Source of the DNA: Polytrichum commune
Taxonomy: Eukaryota > Streptophyta > Polytrichopsida > Polytrichales > Polytrichaceae
Assembly (NCBI GenBank): GCA_950295325.1
Contig: OX485803.1
Location: 38,951,554 to 39,015,553, forward strand
DNA length: 64,000 nucleotides
Direction: 5' to 3'
Below, piece by piece: positions 42,851 to 55,280 of the stretch. Numbering within the stretch: the stretch's first letter is position 1; each line of letters begins with the position of its first letter. Below the pieces are notes generated by a model. That model made no database searches and was not told where the DNA came from. It saw only the letters and a program-made list of their open reading frames with translations. The translations under genes and the position numbers were made by a program.

Positions 42851-44480
42851 ATGGGAGAAAAACCGGTTTATCCATCTCACTTTTATGAGATGAAAGAAGG
42901 AGAGCAAGCGATCGATCGAACACCGGCATCCGAAGCGGTGAAAGGGAAAACAATTGCCGGATGGACTATCGAAGATGAAGATATGATAAAGGAGATTAAC
43001 CTTGGGACAACGGAGGATCCCAAAATGGTACGAATAAGAAAGGAACTTGACCCTACCTATGAAAATCAAGTGATTGAGATACTAAGGGATTACAAGGATG
43101 TATTCGCATGGACGTATGAGGATATGAAAGGGATACCACCTCACATTTGTGAGCACAAGATAGAACTCAAACCAAATACCAAGCCGATCAAGCAAAGTCG
43201 ATATCGAATGAATCCGAATTATGCGGCAAAGGTGAAAGAGGAGATCGACAAATTGCTCAAGGCCGGATTCATATACCCGGTAGATAGAGCGGAATGGCTT
43301 TCGCCGATAGTGATAGTACCAAAGAAAAATGGGAAGTTGAGAGTATGCGTAGGTTATCGGAAACTCAACGGAGCAACAAAATCTGACCCATTTCCATTAC
43401 CATTCACAGAGGAGATTCTTGAGACGGTCGCCGGACACGAAATGTTGTCACTACTAGACGGGTTTAGTGGTTACAATCAAGTGAGGGTAGCACCGGAGGA
43501 TCAACCGAAAACTTGTTTTATTACGGAGTGGGGAGCTTATGCTACTAGAGTGATGTCATTTGGACTTATGAGTGCGCCATCCACTTTCCAAAGGGGAGTA
43601 ATGACGATATTCGCGGAGTTTCTAAATGATTTTATGAAAGTATTTTTGGACGATTTTAGTATATATGGGACAAAGGCGGATCATATCAAACACCTTAAGC
43701 TTTGTCTTCAACGACGTAGAGAATGTGGCTTAAGTCTTAATCCGGAGAAGTGTATGATTTGCGTGACCTCGGGAAGATTACTCGGTCACGTGGTTTGCAA
43801 AGAGGGACTTTTGATAGATCCCAAAAAGATCTCCGTGATACAAAGCTTACCACCACCAACCAATGTCAAGAGTTTACGAGCATTCTTAGGCTCGGTAACA
43901 TACCATAGGAGATTCATATGGATGTTTGCGCAAATTACGAGACCTCTTTACGCTCTCCTCAAAAAGGATGAAGCATTTGAATGGACAACGGCGTGCCTAC
44001 AAACGTTTGAACTAGTCAAGAGACTTCTAACTACAACACCAATACTAATGGCTCCAAATTGGTCAATGGAATTCCATGTCCATTGTGATGCATCAAACAT
44101 AGCCATTGGAGCGGTACTAGCGCAAAAGGTGAATGAGAATATTGACTCACCTATATACTATGCAAGCCGATTACTAAACCAAGCGGAGAAAAATTATAGC
44201 ACAACGGAACGAGAAGCATTGGCAATGGTATATTCGGTACACAAATTCCGACATTACCTTTTGGCGAATCACTTTGTGTTCTACATGGATCATCAAGCAT
44301 TGTTATACTTGATAAATAGATCGATAATCTCGGGAAGAATCGCAAGATGGATGCTTCTTCTACAAGAATACGATTTTGAGATTGTGTATATGCCCGGAAG
44401 ACGGCACGTGATGGCGGATCACCTCTCAAGAGTCGATAATAGAGAACCACCCACCGGAGTAAGTGATCAACTACCGGATG
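42851..44480 (+). CDS. Gypsy reverse transcriptase and RNase H parts
   Basis: RT motifs in order: PIVIVPKKNGKLRVCVGYRK, LLDGFSGYNQVRVAPED, and MKVFLDDFSIYG (the YxDD box as FLDD). RNase H motifs: FHVHCDASNIAIGAVLAQ, EREALAMVYSVHKFRHYL, YMDHQALLYLI, and RRHVMADHLSRV at the end. All main family residues are visible by eye. Confidence 0.85.
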
Positions 44481-44609
44481 CCAATTTATTTTTTATGGAA
44501 GTACTTGAAGAGGAAGGAGATTACATAAGAGAAAATGAACAAGGAAGTGAAGAAGATGAACGAGGTGAAGAATGTGTGACACCATGCCTAGAATGGTACA
44601 TGGTGTATG

Positions 44610-46500
44610 TTCAACCAACGGAAGATTGGAGAAAACCGTTCAAGGAATACCTCAAGTATGGAAAATTGTTAACAATAGGAACAACGGAAGACGAACAAAC
44701 GCGCATAAGACGGGCTAGTGAACCATACATCATGAATGGAGATAAATTAATACGCATTAGCCCAAGTGGAGAATCAAAAGCATGCATAGCGGGACAAGTT
44801 ATTGAGGAGATCATCGCGGAAGCGCATGAACAAGAAGGCCATCATCAAACCTTCGAAAATACTTGGTTCACCATATTAAGTGGACCTTATTGGTGGCCAA
44901 CAAGAAAGAGGGACGTAGCAAGTTATTGCGAAGAATGTCCGGTTTGCTTACGACAAAATGAAGGACGAATACATGAACTAGAAAATGATACTCTAGTACT
45001 AGACTCGGTATTGGATAACGAGTCAACTACGGAAGAAAACCACTCGACGGATTGGAGAACACCCTATTTTGAGTACTTAAGAAATGGACAAGTAAGTGGA
45101 GAAAATATTACCAATGAAAAACAACTTCGATGGGCAAACAAATGCAAGCGGTTCGTTCTCAACGGAGATACGCGAATATGCGTCACACGAAGTCGAGGAG
45201 GAAAACTCATAGCGGCCACTCACAACGCAAAAGACAAGCATTTGACCTTACCTATGATTAAGCAATTAATATTCTTTAGTCCTTATTGGTGGCCTACAAT
45301 TGACGAAGACATCAAGTATCACGCGGAATACGAATGTGAAGAATGCATGTTACAACTCAATGGGAAGCAAGAATAGATGAATCTAAAAGGAAAGCAAACG
45401 ACTACATTAAAGGAGATGTCACCATCCGATTGGAGAAAACCTTACGTCGAATACTTGTCATTCGGAAAGGTAACTAGCAATGATTTAACCGGAGAAGAGA
45501 AGGAACGAATTGCGAATAGAAGTCAATTATTTGCCATCATGAATGGGAAACTAATGAGACGATTTGTCGCCAACGAGACACCCAAGGAATGCATATCGGA
45601 GAATCGGATACTAGAGTTTTTAAAGGAGCTTCATGAAAAACATCAAACATGTGAAGGGATGATAAAGGAAGCGACACAAGGACCATATTGGTGGCCTACG
45701 ATGATTCGCGACATTCAAAGTTTTATCAAGCAATATAAATAAAGAAATGGTACTACAACAATGCAACAACAGAGTGAATCAACCAAAAAAGATTGGAGAG
45801 TACCAATAATGGAATGTTTAAACCATGGAGAAACCAAGAATCAAAATATACTTGAAGAAGAAAATGGAACATACTTTATGGAAGAAGGAGAATTACGAAA
45901 GGAAGTAAATCAAGGAGAAAGTAAAATATGTATCGTGGAAGATCAAATCAACCATCTAATCAAAAGGGTACATGAGCAAAATGGTTACCATCTCAATTCA
46001 AACGATACAATTCAACAAATATTCAACGGGCCTTATTGGTGGCCTACCATAACACAAGATACGGAACAATATATCAATGGAGAATGTTCCAAATGTAAGA
46101 AGAAAGCGGCAACGAAAATACAATGCGGAGCAATTACTACCGATCCACAAGAGGATTGGAGAACGCCATTTATTGACTACTTATCGCATGGGAGATTGAC
46201 AACACCGGCAACAATTTTTCAAAGGCAACAAATAGCAATAAGAAGTAGACATTTTCAACTAATCAATGGAGACCAATTAATCAAAGCAAGGGGCTGATGG
46301 AATGAAAAAACGATGTTTCTTCGGACCAATTACTGAGGCGATCATCGCCGAAGCACATGAAGGCATTGCGAGAGGACACTTTGCGGCAAACATCACATTA
46401 CATAAAATATTGACAGCTCTTTATTGGTGGCCTACTATGAAAAGGGACGTATATTTGTATTGCAAACAATGTGACATCTGTCAAAGAGTGGGACCAAAAG
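44610..46500 (+). CDS. Gypsy integrase N-terminal zinc module in five tandem copies
   Basis: Five modules start near 44620, 45050, 45420, 45790 and 46150, each with DWRxPxxEYLxxG, about 50 residues later a [K/R]xxH-type helix, and then the block GPYWWPTxxxD. The HHCC set of the integrase N-terminal domain is full in the first (AHEQEGHH...CEECPVC) and last (AHEGIARGHF...CKQCDIC) modules and partial in the middle ones. One such module is normal in Ty3/gypsy integrases. Confidence 0.75.
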
Positions 46501-47090
46501 TATCCAAGTCCGCACAACCATTACACCCAATCATGCCTACGGAAGTGTTTCAAAGATGGGGATTAGACTTTATAGGACCAATCAATCCTCCCGCCAAAGG
46601 TACTAAAAATAGATACATTATCACCGCCACGGACTACACTACCAAATGGGTTGAAGCGAGGGCACTAAAAGATAACACCGCGACATCTACCGCGAAATTC
46701 ATATTTGAGGAGATTATCACCAAATTCGGATGTCCAATCGAATTAGTTAGTGACCAAGGGAGCCACTTTCTAAACGACACAATCCAAATATTAACTAAGA
46801 CATTTATGGTCTTACACCGCAAATCGACAACTTATTACCCTCAAGCTAATGGCCAAGCCGAAAGCACCAACAAAGTCATCAAAACAACACTTACCAAGTT
46901 GGTAAATGCAAATCGCACAGATTGGGACACTAAACTATACGCGGCATTATGGGCGTATAGAACGGCCTATAAAGTCACTACCAAGCATACACCATTTTCA
47001 TTGGTATTTGGGACGGAAGCGTTACTCCCATTAACATTCATCTACAACGAGGAGAATCTACAACGAGATCAAGAGTGGCATCCCGTTCTA
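46500..47090 (+). CDS. Gypsy integrase catalytic core
   Basis: The rve core reads FQRWGLDFIGPINPP, IITATDYTTKWVEA, LVSDQGSHF, and YYPQANGQAESTNKVIK, giving the D, D, E triad with usual spacing. It is followed by WAYRTAYKVTTKHTPF and LVFGTEALLPL, as in plant gypsy elements. Confidence 0.85.
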
Positions 47091-47289
47091 AAACGAAGAA
47101 TGGAACAATTAAGAACATTAGACTTGACCCGTATCGAAGCGGAGGAGAATATCGAACGTACCCAAAACATGAGGAAGAGAAGACAAGATAAAACCTTATT
47201 AGAAGGGAAAAAGTGTAAACATTGCAAAAAGCCCTCGTGTGACACTAAGGAGAAAGGCGAGAAGGCTAATCAAGCGAAGGCGAAGGTTA

Positions 47290-47870
47290 ACCAAAGCAAA
47301 ATTCCCAAATTTTACAAAGGACAAAAGATTCTATGGCACCAACGAATGAACAAGCCGGGTCCAGGAAAGTTTAGAATTCGGTGGAGTGGGCCGTACAAAA
47401 TTAAGGAAATCTATGATAACAATACCGTCGACGTCAACACCTTACAAGGAGAACCTCTTGGAAGAGTTAACATGAGCAAAATTAAACCTTACCATGAACC
47501 TTGGGAGGCAAACACATATGTCTTAGAAGTTGGAGACTCCACAAAATTATCACGAGAACAAGATGGAATTCGTATAAACAAATGCTCATTTCAAATCAAC
47601 AACCACCACATTGAAGACTCAACTTATTCGCACAACAAAGGGGAGTTACGCAAATTCTACAAGGGACAAAGAGTGATAAGGAGATATCTACCTTACAAAC
47701 AAGAGGATATAAATTTTGAGCAACAAAAGTGGGTGGGACCGTATACTATTACAAGAGTTTATGAGGACAACACCATTCAAATTGGAAACATATATCAAAA
47801 GGATCTTGGACGATGGAACTCAATCAAATTCATACCATATGATTGGGTTAACCCCAACCAAGTCATCACT
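47290..47870 (+). CDS. Gypsy integrase C-terminal module, two copies
   Basis: KFYKGQKILWHQR...RIRWSGPYKIKEIYDNNTVDV and then KFYKGQRVIRRYL...KWVGPYTITRVYEDNTIQI are tandem copies of the SH3/chromo-like C-terminal fold. Most relatives have one copy. Confidence 0.65.
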
Positions 47871-48149
47871 GTTGACCAAGAAGGGGTAAAGATTTTAACA
47901 TCCCCAGACTATGACGAAGTCCACTATAAATCACTGGAATGTTATTCCATACAACCTTTGGCAATAGGCACTCGTGAGGACTCGATTCCAAAAATTAACC
48001 CCAAGGTGATTATGGAATTTTACCTCTCCAAAGAAGAATTATCATACGCATACAATGAGATAGACACACGTCAAATTTATACAAATCCACAACGACATTA
48101 TGATAACAAGACATGTGTGAAGGACATAACAAACCATTCACACCACAAG

Positions 48150-51100
48150 TTGGAAACCACGCGAAGCTTAAAACACGCATGTGGAAAAATGGTACAATTA
48201 TGGAGCATAATCTATGCACTATTTATTATTAGGATACTATACTATAGTGGAAATCTTACACTAGAATGGAAAACATCCCTCCATTCATCCATCCAAAAGG
48301 TTACTATCCAATCTAAAAGCATGCAAATTACAGAAAATTTCAATGGAATTGTAATTACACTTCACCTTCGAATACATCCAATTACTGTTATTCCAAGGAT
48401 TCAAGATTATATTCTTCAGGAACCCATGTCCACCCATATACACATGGAAGGAATCCCAAATCAAAACAAGGTATCACAAACAGACATGACGACCAAAACA
48501 CACCAAAGGATTACATCTTGTCATCACAAGGGCAAAAGGATGATTAAGCCACCAAGATGCCATGTCAAAAATTACAGGGTTAAAAGACCTAGCTGGATCA
48601 GCCAGCTAACATCAAGAATGGTAACAGAATTACCAGAATACATCATTAATCAGACCATCCCAAGGACATTAGCAACAGACTATCCAAGGCTACCTCTCAG
48701 AGGATTCGCCAGTCTTAGTTCTCTTTCACAACTGTTTGCAGCAGAGTTCGAGGAAAACCTCTCTGAACTGAAGAGATTTTTAGCTTGGTCCAAACACACT
48801 GAGATAGTGATTCAATGTACCAGTTGCACAGAATTGAAGAGAGTTGATAGGTTACTTAGCACTTTTCAGAAGCAAAACAACCTTCATTTCAGTGAGTCGG
48901 AAATTTTAGCTAAGAGGTTGATAGAAACAATTAGTTTTTGGAGGATTGGATTAGGAAGTGTCACAATGGGCTTAACCGCCAAAGAGAAGGGAAAGGCAAC
49001 ATTGACAAGGTCCATTGCAGATATTACATTTAGCACAGATATGGGTGCTTTGGATTACGATCCGAGTAGAGAAGAAGAGACCTTCTTACAGCTTATAGGG
49101 TTAGATCGATTTATTACAAGAGTCACATGGGAGATTATGAATGCAAGTGTCATACAAGAGGTGATCGCCAACTTAGATGTGGAAACAATGGAAACAAGAC
49201 TCAATGGACGCACAATTCCAATTTTCAGCAAGGGGTGGAAACAGACAATGAAGGGTGTATTCTTTCTCAACACATTCATCGCCAAGAGGGAGCCAGGGAC
49301 GCCAAGAGTACATGCAGCGGACATATTCCCCAACATCAAGGAGAAGATGAAGACCAAGCTTGGAACATGCAAGATCAACGACTGCACAATTGTTGAGGCA
49401 AGAAAGCCTCTTAAGTTTTTCAACTCATTGTTTTTACTAAGAACCAGTGTCAATACAATAGCATGCACAGCGGTAATGCACATACAAGATGCACTAAACG
49501 GAAGAGAGGTTGATTGGCCTGCATTGTTCTATGGATACATCAAAACGGAACTCATCACTCTCAAAGAGGCACTATACAAAGACAAGACCACTACTCTAAG
49601 GACACTAGTGGGACCCCCGCTTACCATGATTCTGATTAGTGAAGGACTGCTTACAGTCCAGCAAGAAATAGAGGCTGGCATTCTTATGCCTTCGGAATTA
49701 ATAGAGGAACCAATTTCCAAAAAGTGGAAAACCCAACCATCAATGGAATTCACCACAGGAGAGACATCAAAAACAAAAGGACCTCCACACATTTTGGTGG
49801 CCATAGCCGAACCAGCCCTGGCTAAACCAATACCACCTCCTAACATTGTGATAGATTTAGGAAACCCTTTACATAGTGAACCAGGCTCATTCAAGGAAGA
49901 GGATAACTCAAAAATTGCGAATGCAAAGGAGGCACCAACAGTCAGCAAAGATGTGCTAATAAGCACAGGGCAGAATGGTACATCAACATCAAAATTAGCT
50001 CCATTATCTGACATTTTACAGAGATTTAGAAACACCACCAAATTACTGGAAAATTGGATTACAGTTACACATTATTCCAATGCAAAACAGAAAGGAACTT
50101 CAGGGTTACAGACTAAAACCCTACAACTACACTACGCTCCGGCAGCAGAAGTAACCGCAGACAGTGATCTCCGGCAGCCTGCTCTAATAGCCGCAGTTCC
50201 TCGGGCAGCAACCACCGGAATTCGACACCAAGCAGAAACCCTACAAAATCACCACTCAACCAAGCTTCAACAAACTCCAAACACAGGATTTGGAACTCAA
50301 CTACAGACCCAGCCCAAAACAACACTTATGCGAGATCAGCAGGCTAAGGAGAGTAATTACCTTCAGCAGAAAGCGCCGAACAAGACCCTCGCACCGAAAA
50401 GCGCCGAACCAGCAACCTCGCAGAAGTCACTCCACGCCGCGGCAGTAGAAGGAATCGCCGCATAGCACATCCAGCAACATGAGTTGATTAACTCAAAAGG
50501 AAAATCGGCAACCCTACAGATTACAAAAGAAAACCAACAAACCAAAAATGATGAGCAGCTCACTCAAGACGACCAACGAAGGTCGCCGCCACCCAACACA
50601 GCAGAGGGAAATAGTCCAGAAAGTACCGCAACACTGCAGAAAACCAACCAGCATCTTCGACAACAATTGGCAATCTTGCGGAACCAGCTAGCAGCGGAGC
50701 AGGACCGAAACAAAATCACGGAGAAAGAATTTCGGAACCAACTCCAGAATTCACAGAAGCAGGTCGAAATAGCACTTAAACGAAATCAACAGATGGCCAC
50801 AGAGAATGATGACCTCAGAAAACAAACGCCGCTCCTACAACAGCGGCAGCACTGGAGCGAAGTCGACAGATCGACGACGACAACAAACAAAAATCTATAC
50901 TCTACGCAGCAGCCTTGGAACGAATCCACCAGCAGGAAGAAGACAACCAGCTACTCAAAACAAAAATCAACGCAGCAGAAGAACATCACCGAACAGCTAC
51001 AACCACTCAGACAGACAACCGAGACCTTCGAAGGCAAGTCGCAGATCTCAATAACCAGCATAGAGCGGAGCTTCAACGCTACACTACCGAAAAACAAGCA

Positions 51101-51277
51101 CTTCGAATCCAACTCGAAAATTTAAAACGCCAGCATGCTGCGGCACTTGAGCAAATCGTTGCAGAAAACCACCATATCCAGCAAGAAGCGGCACTCATAC
51201 ATAAACAACATGCCGTAGCAGTCGACGAAACCAAACAAATTGCTGGACGAAGTTATTTTGCGAGCGGTGAGCGGTAA
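48150..51277 (+). CDS. Gypsy extra 3' domain and coiled-coil tail
   Basis: A hydrophobic segment (LWSIIYALFIIRILYYS, possible membrane helix) is followed by a globular region: TFSTDMGALDYDPSREEETF, RVTWEIMNASVIQEVIANL, KPLKFFNSLFLLRTSVNTIA, REVDWPALFYGYIK. Layout and motifs resemble the 'putative plant transposon protein' domain (Transposase_32 type). Gln/Glu-rich coiled-coil frames follow (50484-51277). The same domain restarts at the right edge of the window (63850-64000). This is an extra ORF, not a standard pol part; broken element. Confidence 0.55.
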
Positions 51278-51581
51278 CTTCCGAGATATTTTGATGAAAA
51301 TGTTATTTAGAGCAGTAAGGTTACAATATTTTTAGACTAAATGTATTTTTAGTAAAGTTTTTTTTCTAAACTTAGTAAACAGTGGGTCCTATGGCGTGGA
51401 CAATTACAGGAAAAAATGTTACTGTATCAGTGAAAAATATGGTGTAGGGTGTTAAATTGAGCATTTGTAACACTTATAGAAATACAAAGTTGAACAAATC
51501 AAAACATAACACGTATAAATGTAACACAAGTAAAATATTATTATAATACCAAATGAAGTTCCAAAATACAATTGAGGAGTT
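51278..51581. other. AT-rich junction DNA
   Basis: Non-coding AT-rich stretch between the gypsy remnant and the pogo-like fragment. No LTR-like repeat of 35.8-37.66 kb is seen here. Confidence 0.4.
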
Positions 51582-51880
51582 TCACTCCTCCATTTCCACT
51601 CCTCTAGGATGGAAGAAGGCATCTATAGAGGTCTGCTGGAGCTGATTCACATGTAGGTGATCAATCTCTTTCTCAAACTTTTCGAATTTCTTGACCAAAT
51701 GCATAACATCAGTAGACCTCTGCTCAAGATAATGACGTAAAGTTTGAAGAGAAGACTGCACATCATTGTAACACTCAAAAATTCGAACGCTGGTAGATTG
51801 GCTCAACCTGCTAGGGTGCACTGAGTTGACGAGGGAGGGACTTGCAGTCAATAACTTAAACCCTAATAATTTCTAAATGG
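51582..51880 (-). pseudogene. C-terminal fragment of a pogo/Tigger-like transposase
   Basis: The minus-strand frame reads LSQSTSVRIFECYNDVQSSL, then LRHYLEQRSTDVMHLVKKFE, and ends LQQTSIDAFFHPRGVEMEE. The C-terminal QTSIDAFF fits the PCNA-interacting (PIP) box QxxIxxFF. A helical segment followed by a PIP-like box near the C-terminus is seen in pogo/Tigger/CENP-B-like transposases. An acceptor-like TTATTAG lies just 5'. Only the last exon is visible; no DDE core is seen nearby. Confidence 0.45.
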
Positions 51881-52281
51881 GGGGTATGTTACAGTATGTG
51901 ACAGTATATTACATGTGTTATGTTACAGTATATTGTATTGTATAGTATTATATAATATAATAATAAGTTAACAGATATAGAGGGCAAAATTACAAAGAGG
52001 GGAGTAGCCAATCAGTTAACAGTTAACACTTAACGTTATTGTAGTCTCCCCAAGTAGGGAATAGAAAAAATGTTAACACTTATGGAATTTTGTAGTGGCC
52101 CTTTTAGTCTCACTACATCATGATTATATAAAATCTTGCATACATATGTTTCTTTAAAGAAACAGAAAACTCTAAGAGTCAAGGTACTTCAATAAACCAG
52201 CCTGCAAAACTCGCTTCACTTCGTTGAAGCTAAAACTAGCTGCATGAATGAACGTGTTTGAATCTGAGTCCAAACCACACA
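51881..52281. other. Non-coding AT-rich spacer
   Basis: Short GTTACAGTATAT-type repeats near 51890-51930; otherwise empty. Confidence 0.4.
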
Positions 52282-53690
52282 CTACTGTAAACAAATAGTA
52301 TAAATGCTTGCAGTTGGCCCATTGACCCCTTTTCCAATTGCTTTAGTCGCCATCTCCTTGAAGTTAGGACAAGTGCATGTTGGCAGCTGCGAAATCGTCA
52401 AGTAGTATTGCTGAACCTTTGGGGGCGTGCCAGAATCCAACGAGACGATGCATCCTAAGGCAGGGGCTGGAAGCATGCACAATTTGTGCACTTTGGCTTT
52501 CAGTGATAGGGCTGAGGCACAATTATTGGCGTGTTTTGTTGACGGGGCCTTCTTGTTGCGCCTAATCAACTTCCCTGAACGCCGGGTGGGAAACTCATCC
52601 GGAAATGCAGGTGTCGTGTAGCTTGCTAAGTCCAAAGGTAACGGGTGGTCCTGAAAAATTCTGGAAGGTGTCATCTCCTTCCACTGGGGCAGTCTAAAGC
52701 CTGCGTTTTCTAAAGCGAGGATCTCTTTGCAGGTTAAGTTGGTCCCCAACTTAACAGGCCATACATCCGGAACGTTCGGGACTAAGACCACCCATCTCCT
52801 TTTTGTACCCTTCACGCATCTCTCAATGTCGTCATTGCAGAAAAAAAAGTCTTGAGGGTCCAATCTCTTCTTCCGAAAGTTATCCATGAGGCCTGAGTAG
52901 GTAGGTGCAGCGGTGCTCTTCCCGTCTTGTACAATCCGAGCGACGCACTTCTTCTTAGTAATTGCTTGTAAAGCAAAGCAAGCCTTCGCAGATGTCTTAG
53001 GCAGCTGTGTGATGTGCCACTGGGTAGGGTTGCATAATGTCTCCTCAATCGCGGTGACTTGGTGTCGATCCACCTGTTGCAGAGCGTCGTGTGTTGGAAG
53101 TTGCGGCTGCTCTTCATCTGCAGTTGTGGGAGAATCTGGAATTGTTGGAGAATCTGGAATTGTCACAGGAGTAGGAGAATTGTTAAGTCGGACAGATTTG
53201 GTTTGGACGCGTGGTCGGGATACACTGATTTTGTCTGGCCTATGAGATTCACGTTCATCACCGAAAGCAGTGTCTGGTTTACGCTTCAGAGAAACAAATA
53301 CCTCTTCCCCTTCGAGGTGGGGAGTCCTTGTGCACCAATCCTCACCACCATGCATCTTCAGAATGGCCTCATGCAGCGGTTTCGATATTCCTGTTTTTGC
53401 GGCAGACCTTTGAGCACGCCTCAGCTTCAATTCCTCCTTCGACGGTCCAGTTCCAGGGTTGTCTCCCTTCAAGAACTGGGAATATGCTGAGCATTGCATG
53501 AAAGCACGCACGAAATCATCGACTGTTGCCACATAAAGATCGCTGCCTCGATCGCCGGATTGCTGCTTCCACTTGTTATGGATAGATTCAGCCAAGTTAC
53601 AGGATGGCATTTCCGCTAGTTCAGCTTCACTTAGATTCTGCAATGCCCATAGACTCTGAATTAGACTAATGGCGAAATCATTGTAGTTGA
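52282..53690 (-). CDS. MULE transposase gene, C-terminal exon with SWIM-like zinc motif
   Basis: Opens after a TTTATAG acceptor with FNYNDFAISLIQSLWALQ and reads on into EMPSCNLAESIHNKWKQQSG, the conserved block after the catalytic core in MULE proteins. A basic, disordered linker includes a duplicated TIPDSP motif. Near the end LTISQLPTCTCPNFKEMA supplies the CxC of a SWIM zinc finger; the expected CxH partner is not clear. It joins the exon at 53742-55280 through a short intron (about 53691-53740). Mobilises DNA by cut and paste in related elements. Confidence 0.65.
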
Positions 53691-53741
53691 ACTATAAAGA
53701 GTGAAATATACAGGCAAGGGGATGGGAAGTATAGACTTACC

Positions 53742-55280
53742 AACTCCATAAATCCACCCCATTGGCGGTAACGGAAATGCCAGAAGGCCAGCCAGAGCTC
53801 CAGTCAGGGTAGAGCTTGTTCAGTTGCTGCACCGGATGACATCCACCATGCCCGAATTGCCAGAAACTTTGTCTCTGCCTCTGCCATCGATTTCGCATTC
53901 TTGTATTGATGGCATAGTATTCGATGTTGGTATTGCAGGTCTTGACGGATATCGGCCTTGGTATGTTTCTCCAAGGACTGCGTCCAATGGAAAAAACAAG
54001 TCCTCTCTCTGTCCACCATCTTCTCAGACGCATCTCCACTTCCGCATATGATTCGAACAACATTCCAGTTCGCTTGGGCACTGTCGGCCATGAAACCTTT
54101 AAAATTAACTTTGTCCACTCCATGTTGAGCCATGAGAGCGTTCAGGTTCTTCCATACCACTGACTGGGCTGCAACATCTTCAGATTGCATGTTGCATACT
54201 GCGATGGTCATGACACGGCAGTATGTGGAATCGTACACATGACAAGCCATTGTCGTCCACGACCTGACCCGTTTGACATGGTCAAACATTATCCAGGAGT
54301 TCTCCAAGTCACCACCGGGTTGCATTCGTTTGACCAGGTCGACTCCGCTGCCCGGTCCAACTTCAGACATCTTGAACACAAAGACCTTGTCCATGTCCGC
54401 TCCTTGCCCTGGAAACCTATTCTGCTGCACGAACCTCCAATTGCTAGCACCCCGTAACTTGGTAATACTGTCCATGACTCCAAAGCGACGCATAGTCCTG
54501 AACGTGGTGACTGCGTTACGAATGTTGGGCGAGGTGAGGTGCTTACACCGATCGAAAATACCTTGCAGCTCGTCCAGCTCCAAGATCTTCTGTGGGTCAC
54601 CTTCTTTAGCAAGGAGGAGTGGGCCCAGAACTTCCTTTGAAGTTTCAAGCACAATAGCAGAGTGAGTGGCGGAGGGGGTGCGTTCGACTTGATCCCCAAT
54701 CAAGTTGTCTGCCAAATCGATGAAGTCCCGATGATCACCAGACTTGATAGGATGGTCGTGAGATCCCAAGTGCACACAAGCCCTCGTCATGTGAGGTGTT
54801 CCAGTAACATAGTAGATCTTGGCAGTGCAGAGAGCAACACAGGTGGGAGGGACATTACAGGATTTGCAAACAACTGTCGACCCAGCGGGAGGCTTGGACC
54901 CTACTTCAAACAATTTCTCAGATAATCCTTCCCACTCTGTTTCATTCACGCTAAAAGTCCTGTGGTCTCGCTGAAGATATTCACAGGCAGGATTGTCGCA
55001 ACGGAGGTGGCCCAAACAAGAAGATGTACGAAACAAAAGCTTGAGATCATTCTGAATATTGGATGTAATCGTGCGAGACCAAGCATGGCCATCGTACCTT
55101 CTATCCATTCCACGAAGCTGCTTGGCCTTTGTATTCAGTCCATGGTCACCTAAAGGTGGAAATTCGAAGATAACGTCACCATCGTAACGAGGGGGAAGGT
55201 AATCAACTTGCTGGAGTGTAATCGCATCAAAGTTAATTCGAGACAACACGCTTTTGGACCGCTTACGAGCTCCAAGGCGC
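53742..55280 (-). pseudogene. MULE transposase gene, central exon (catalytic region)
   Basis: The minus-strand frame contains CDNPACEYLQRDHRTFS and CKSCNVPPTCVALCTAKIYY (zinc-binding N-terminal part), then MACHVYDSTYCRVMTIAVCN, VNFKGFMADSAQANWNVVR and RERTCFFHWTQSLEKHTK, which match the D...D...HWxxS/E blocks of MULE transposases. An in-frame stop lies near 53805, followed by LELWLAFWHFRYRQWGGFME up to a GTAAGT donor at 53740. The 5' side is interrupted by a hAT-like element at 55281. Overall structure is otherwise complete, so the copy is only recently dead. Confidence 0.7.

Larger units (their letters stand above)
35800..51280 (+). mobile_element. Ty3/gypsy retroelement, large, broken, with extra ORFs
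   Basis: Order: probable 5' LTR (to about 37655), primer-binding-like site, an extra upstream frame, gag, protease, reverse transcriptase/RNase H, five zinc-binding modules, integrase core, two C-terminal modules, an extra downstream domain and a coiled-coil tail. Protease-RT-RNase H-integrase order is that of Ty3/gypsy, and extra ORFs before gag and after pol recall the Tat/Ogre and Athila lineages. A 3' LTR was not found; the body ends near 51280 next to unrelated DNA. The pol region is spread over several frames, with about four or five interruptions, so it looks broken but not ancient. Confidence 0.8.
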
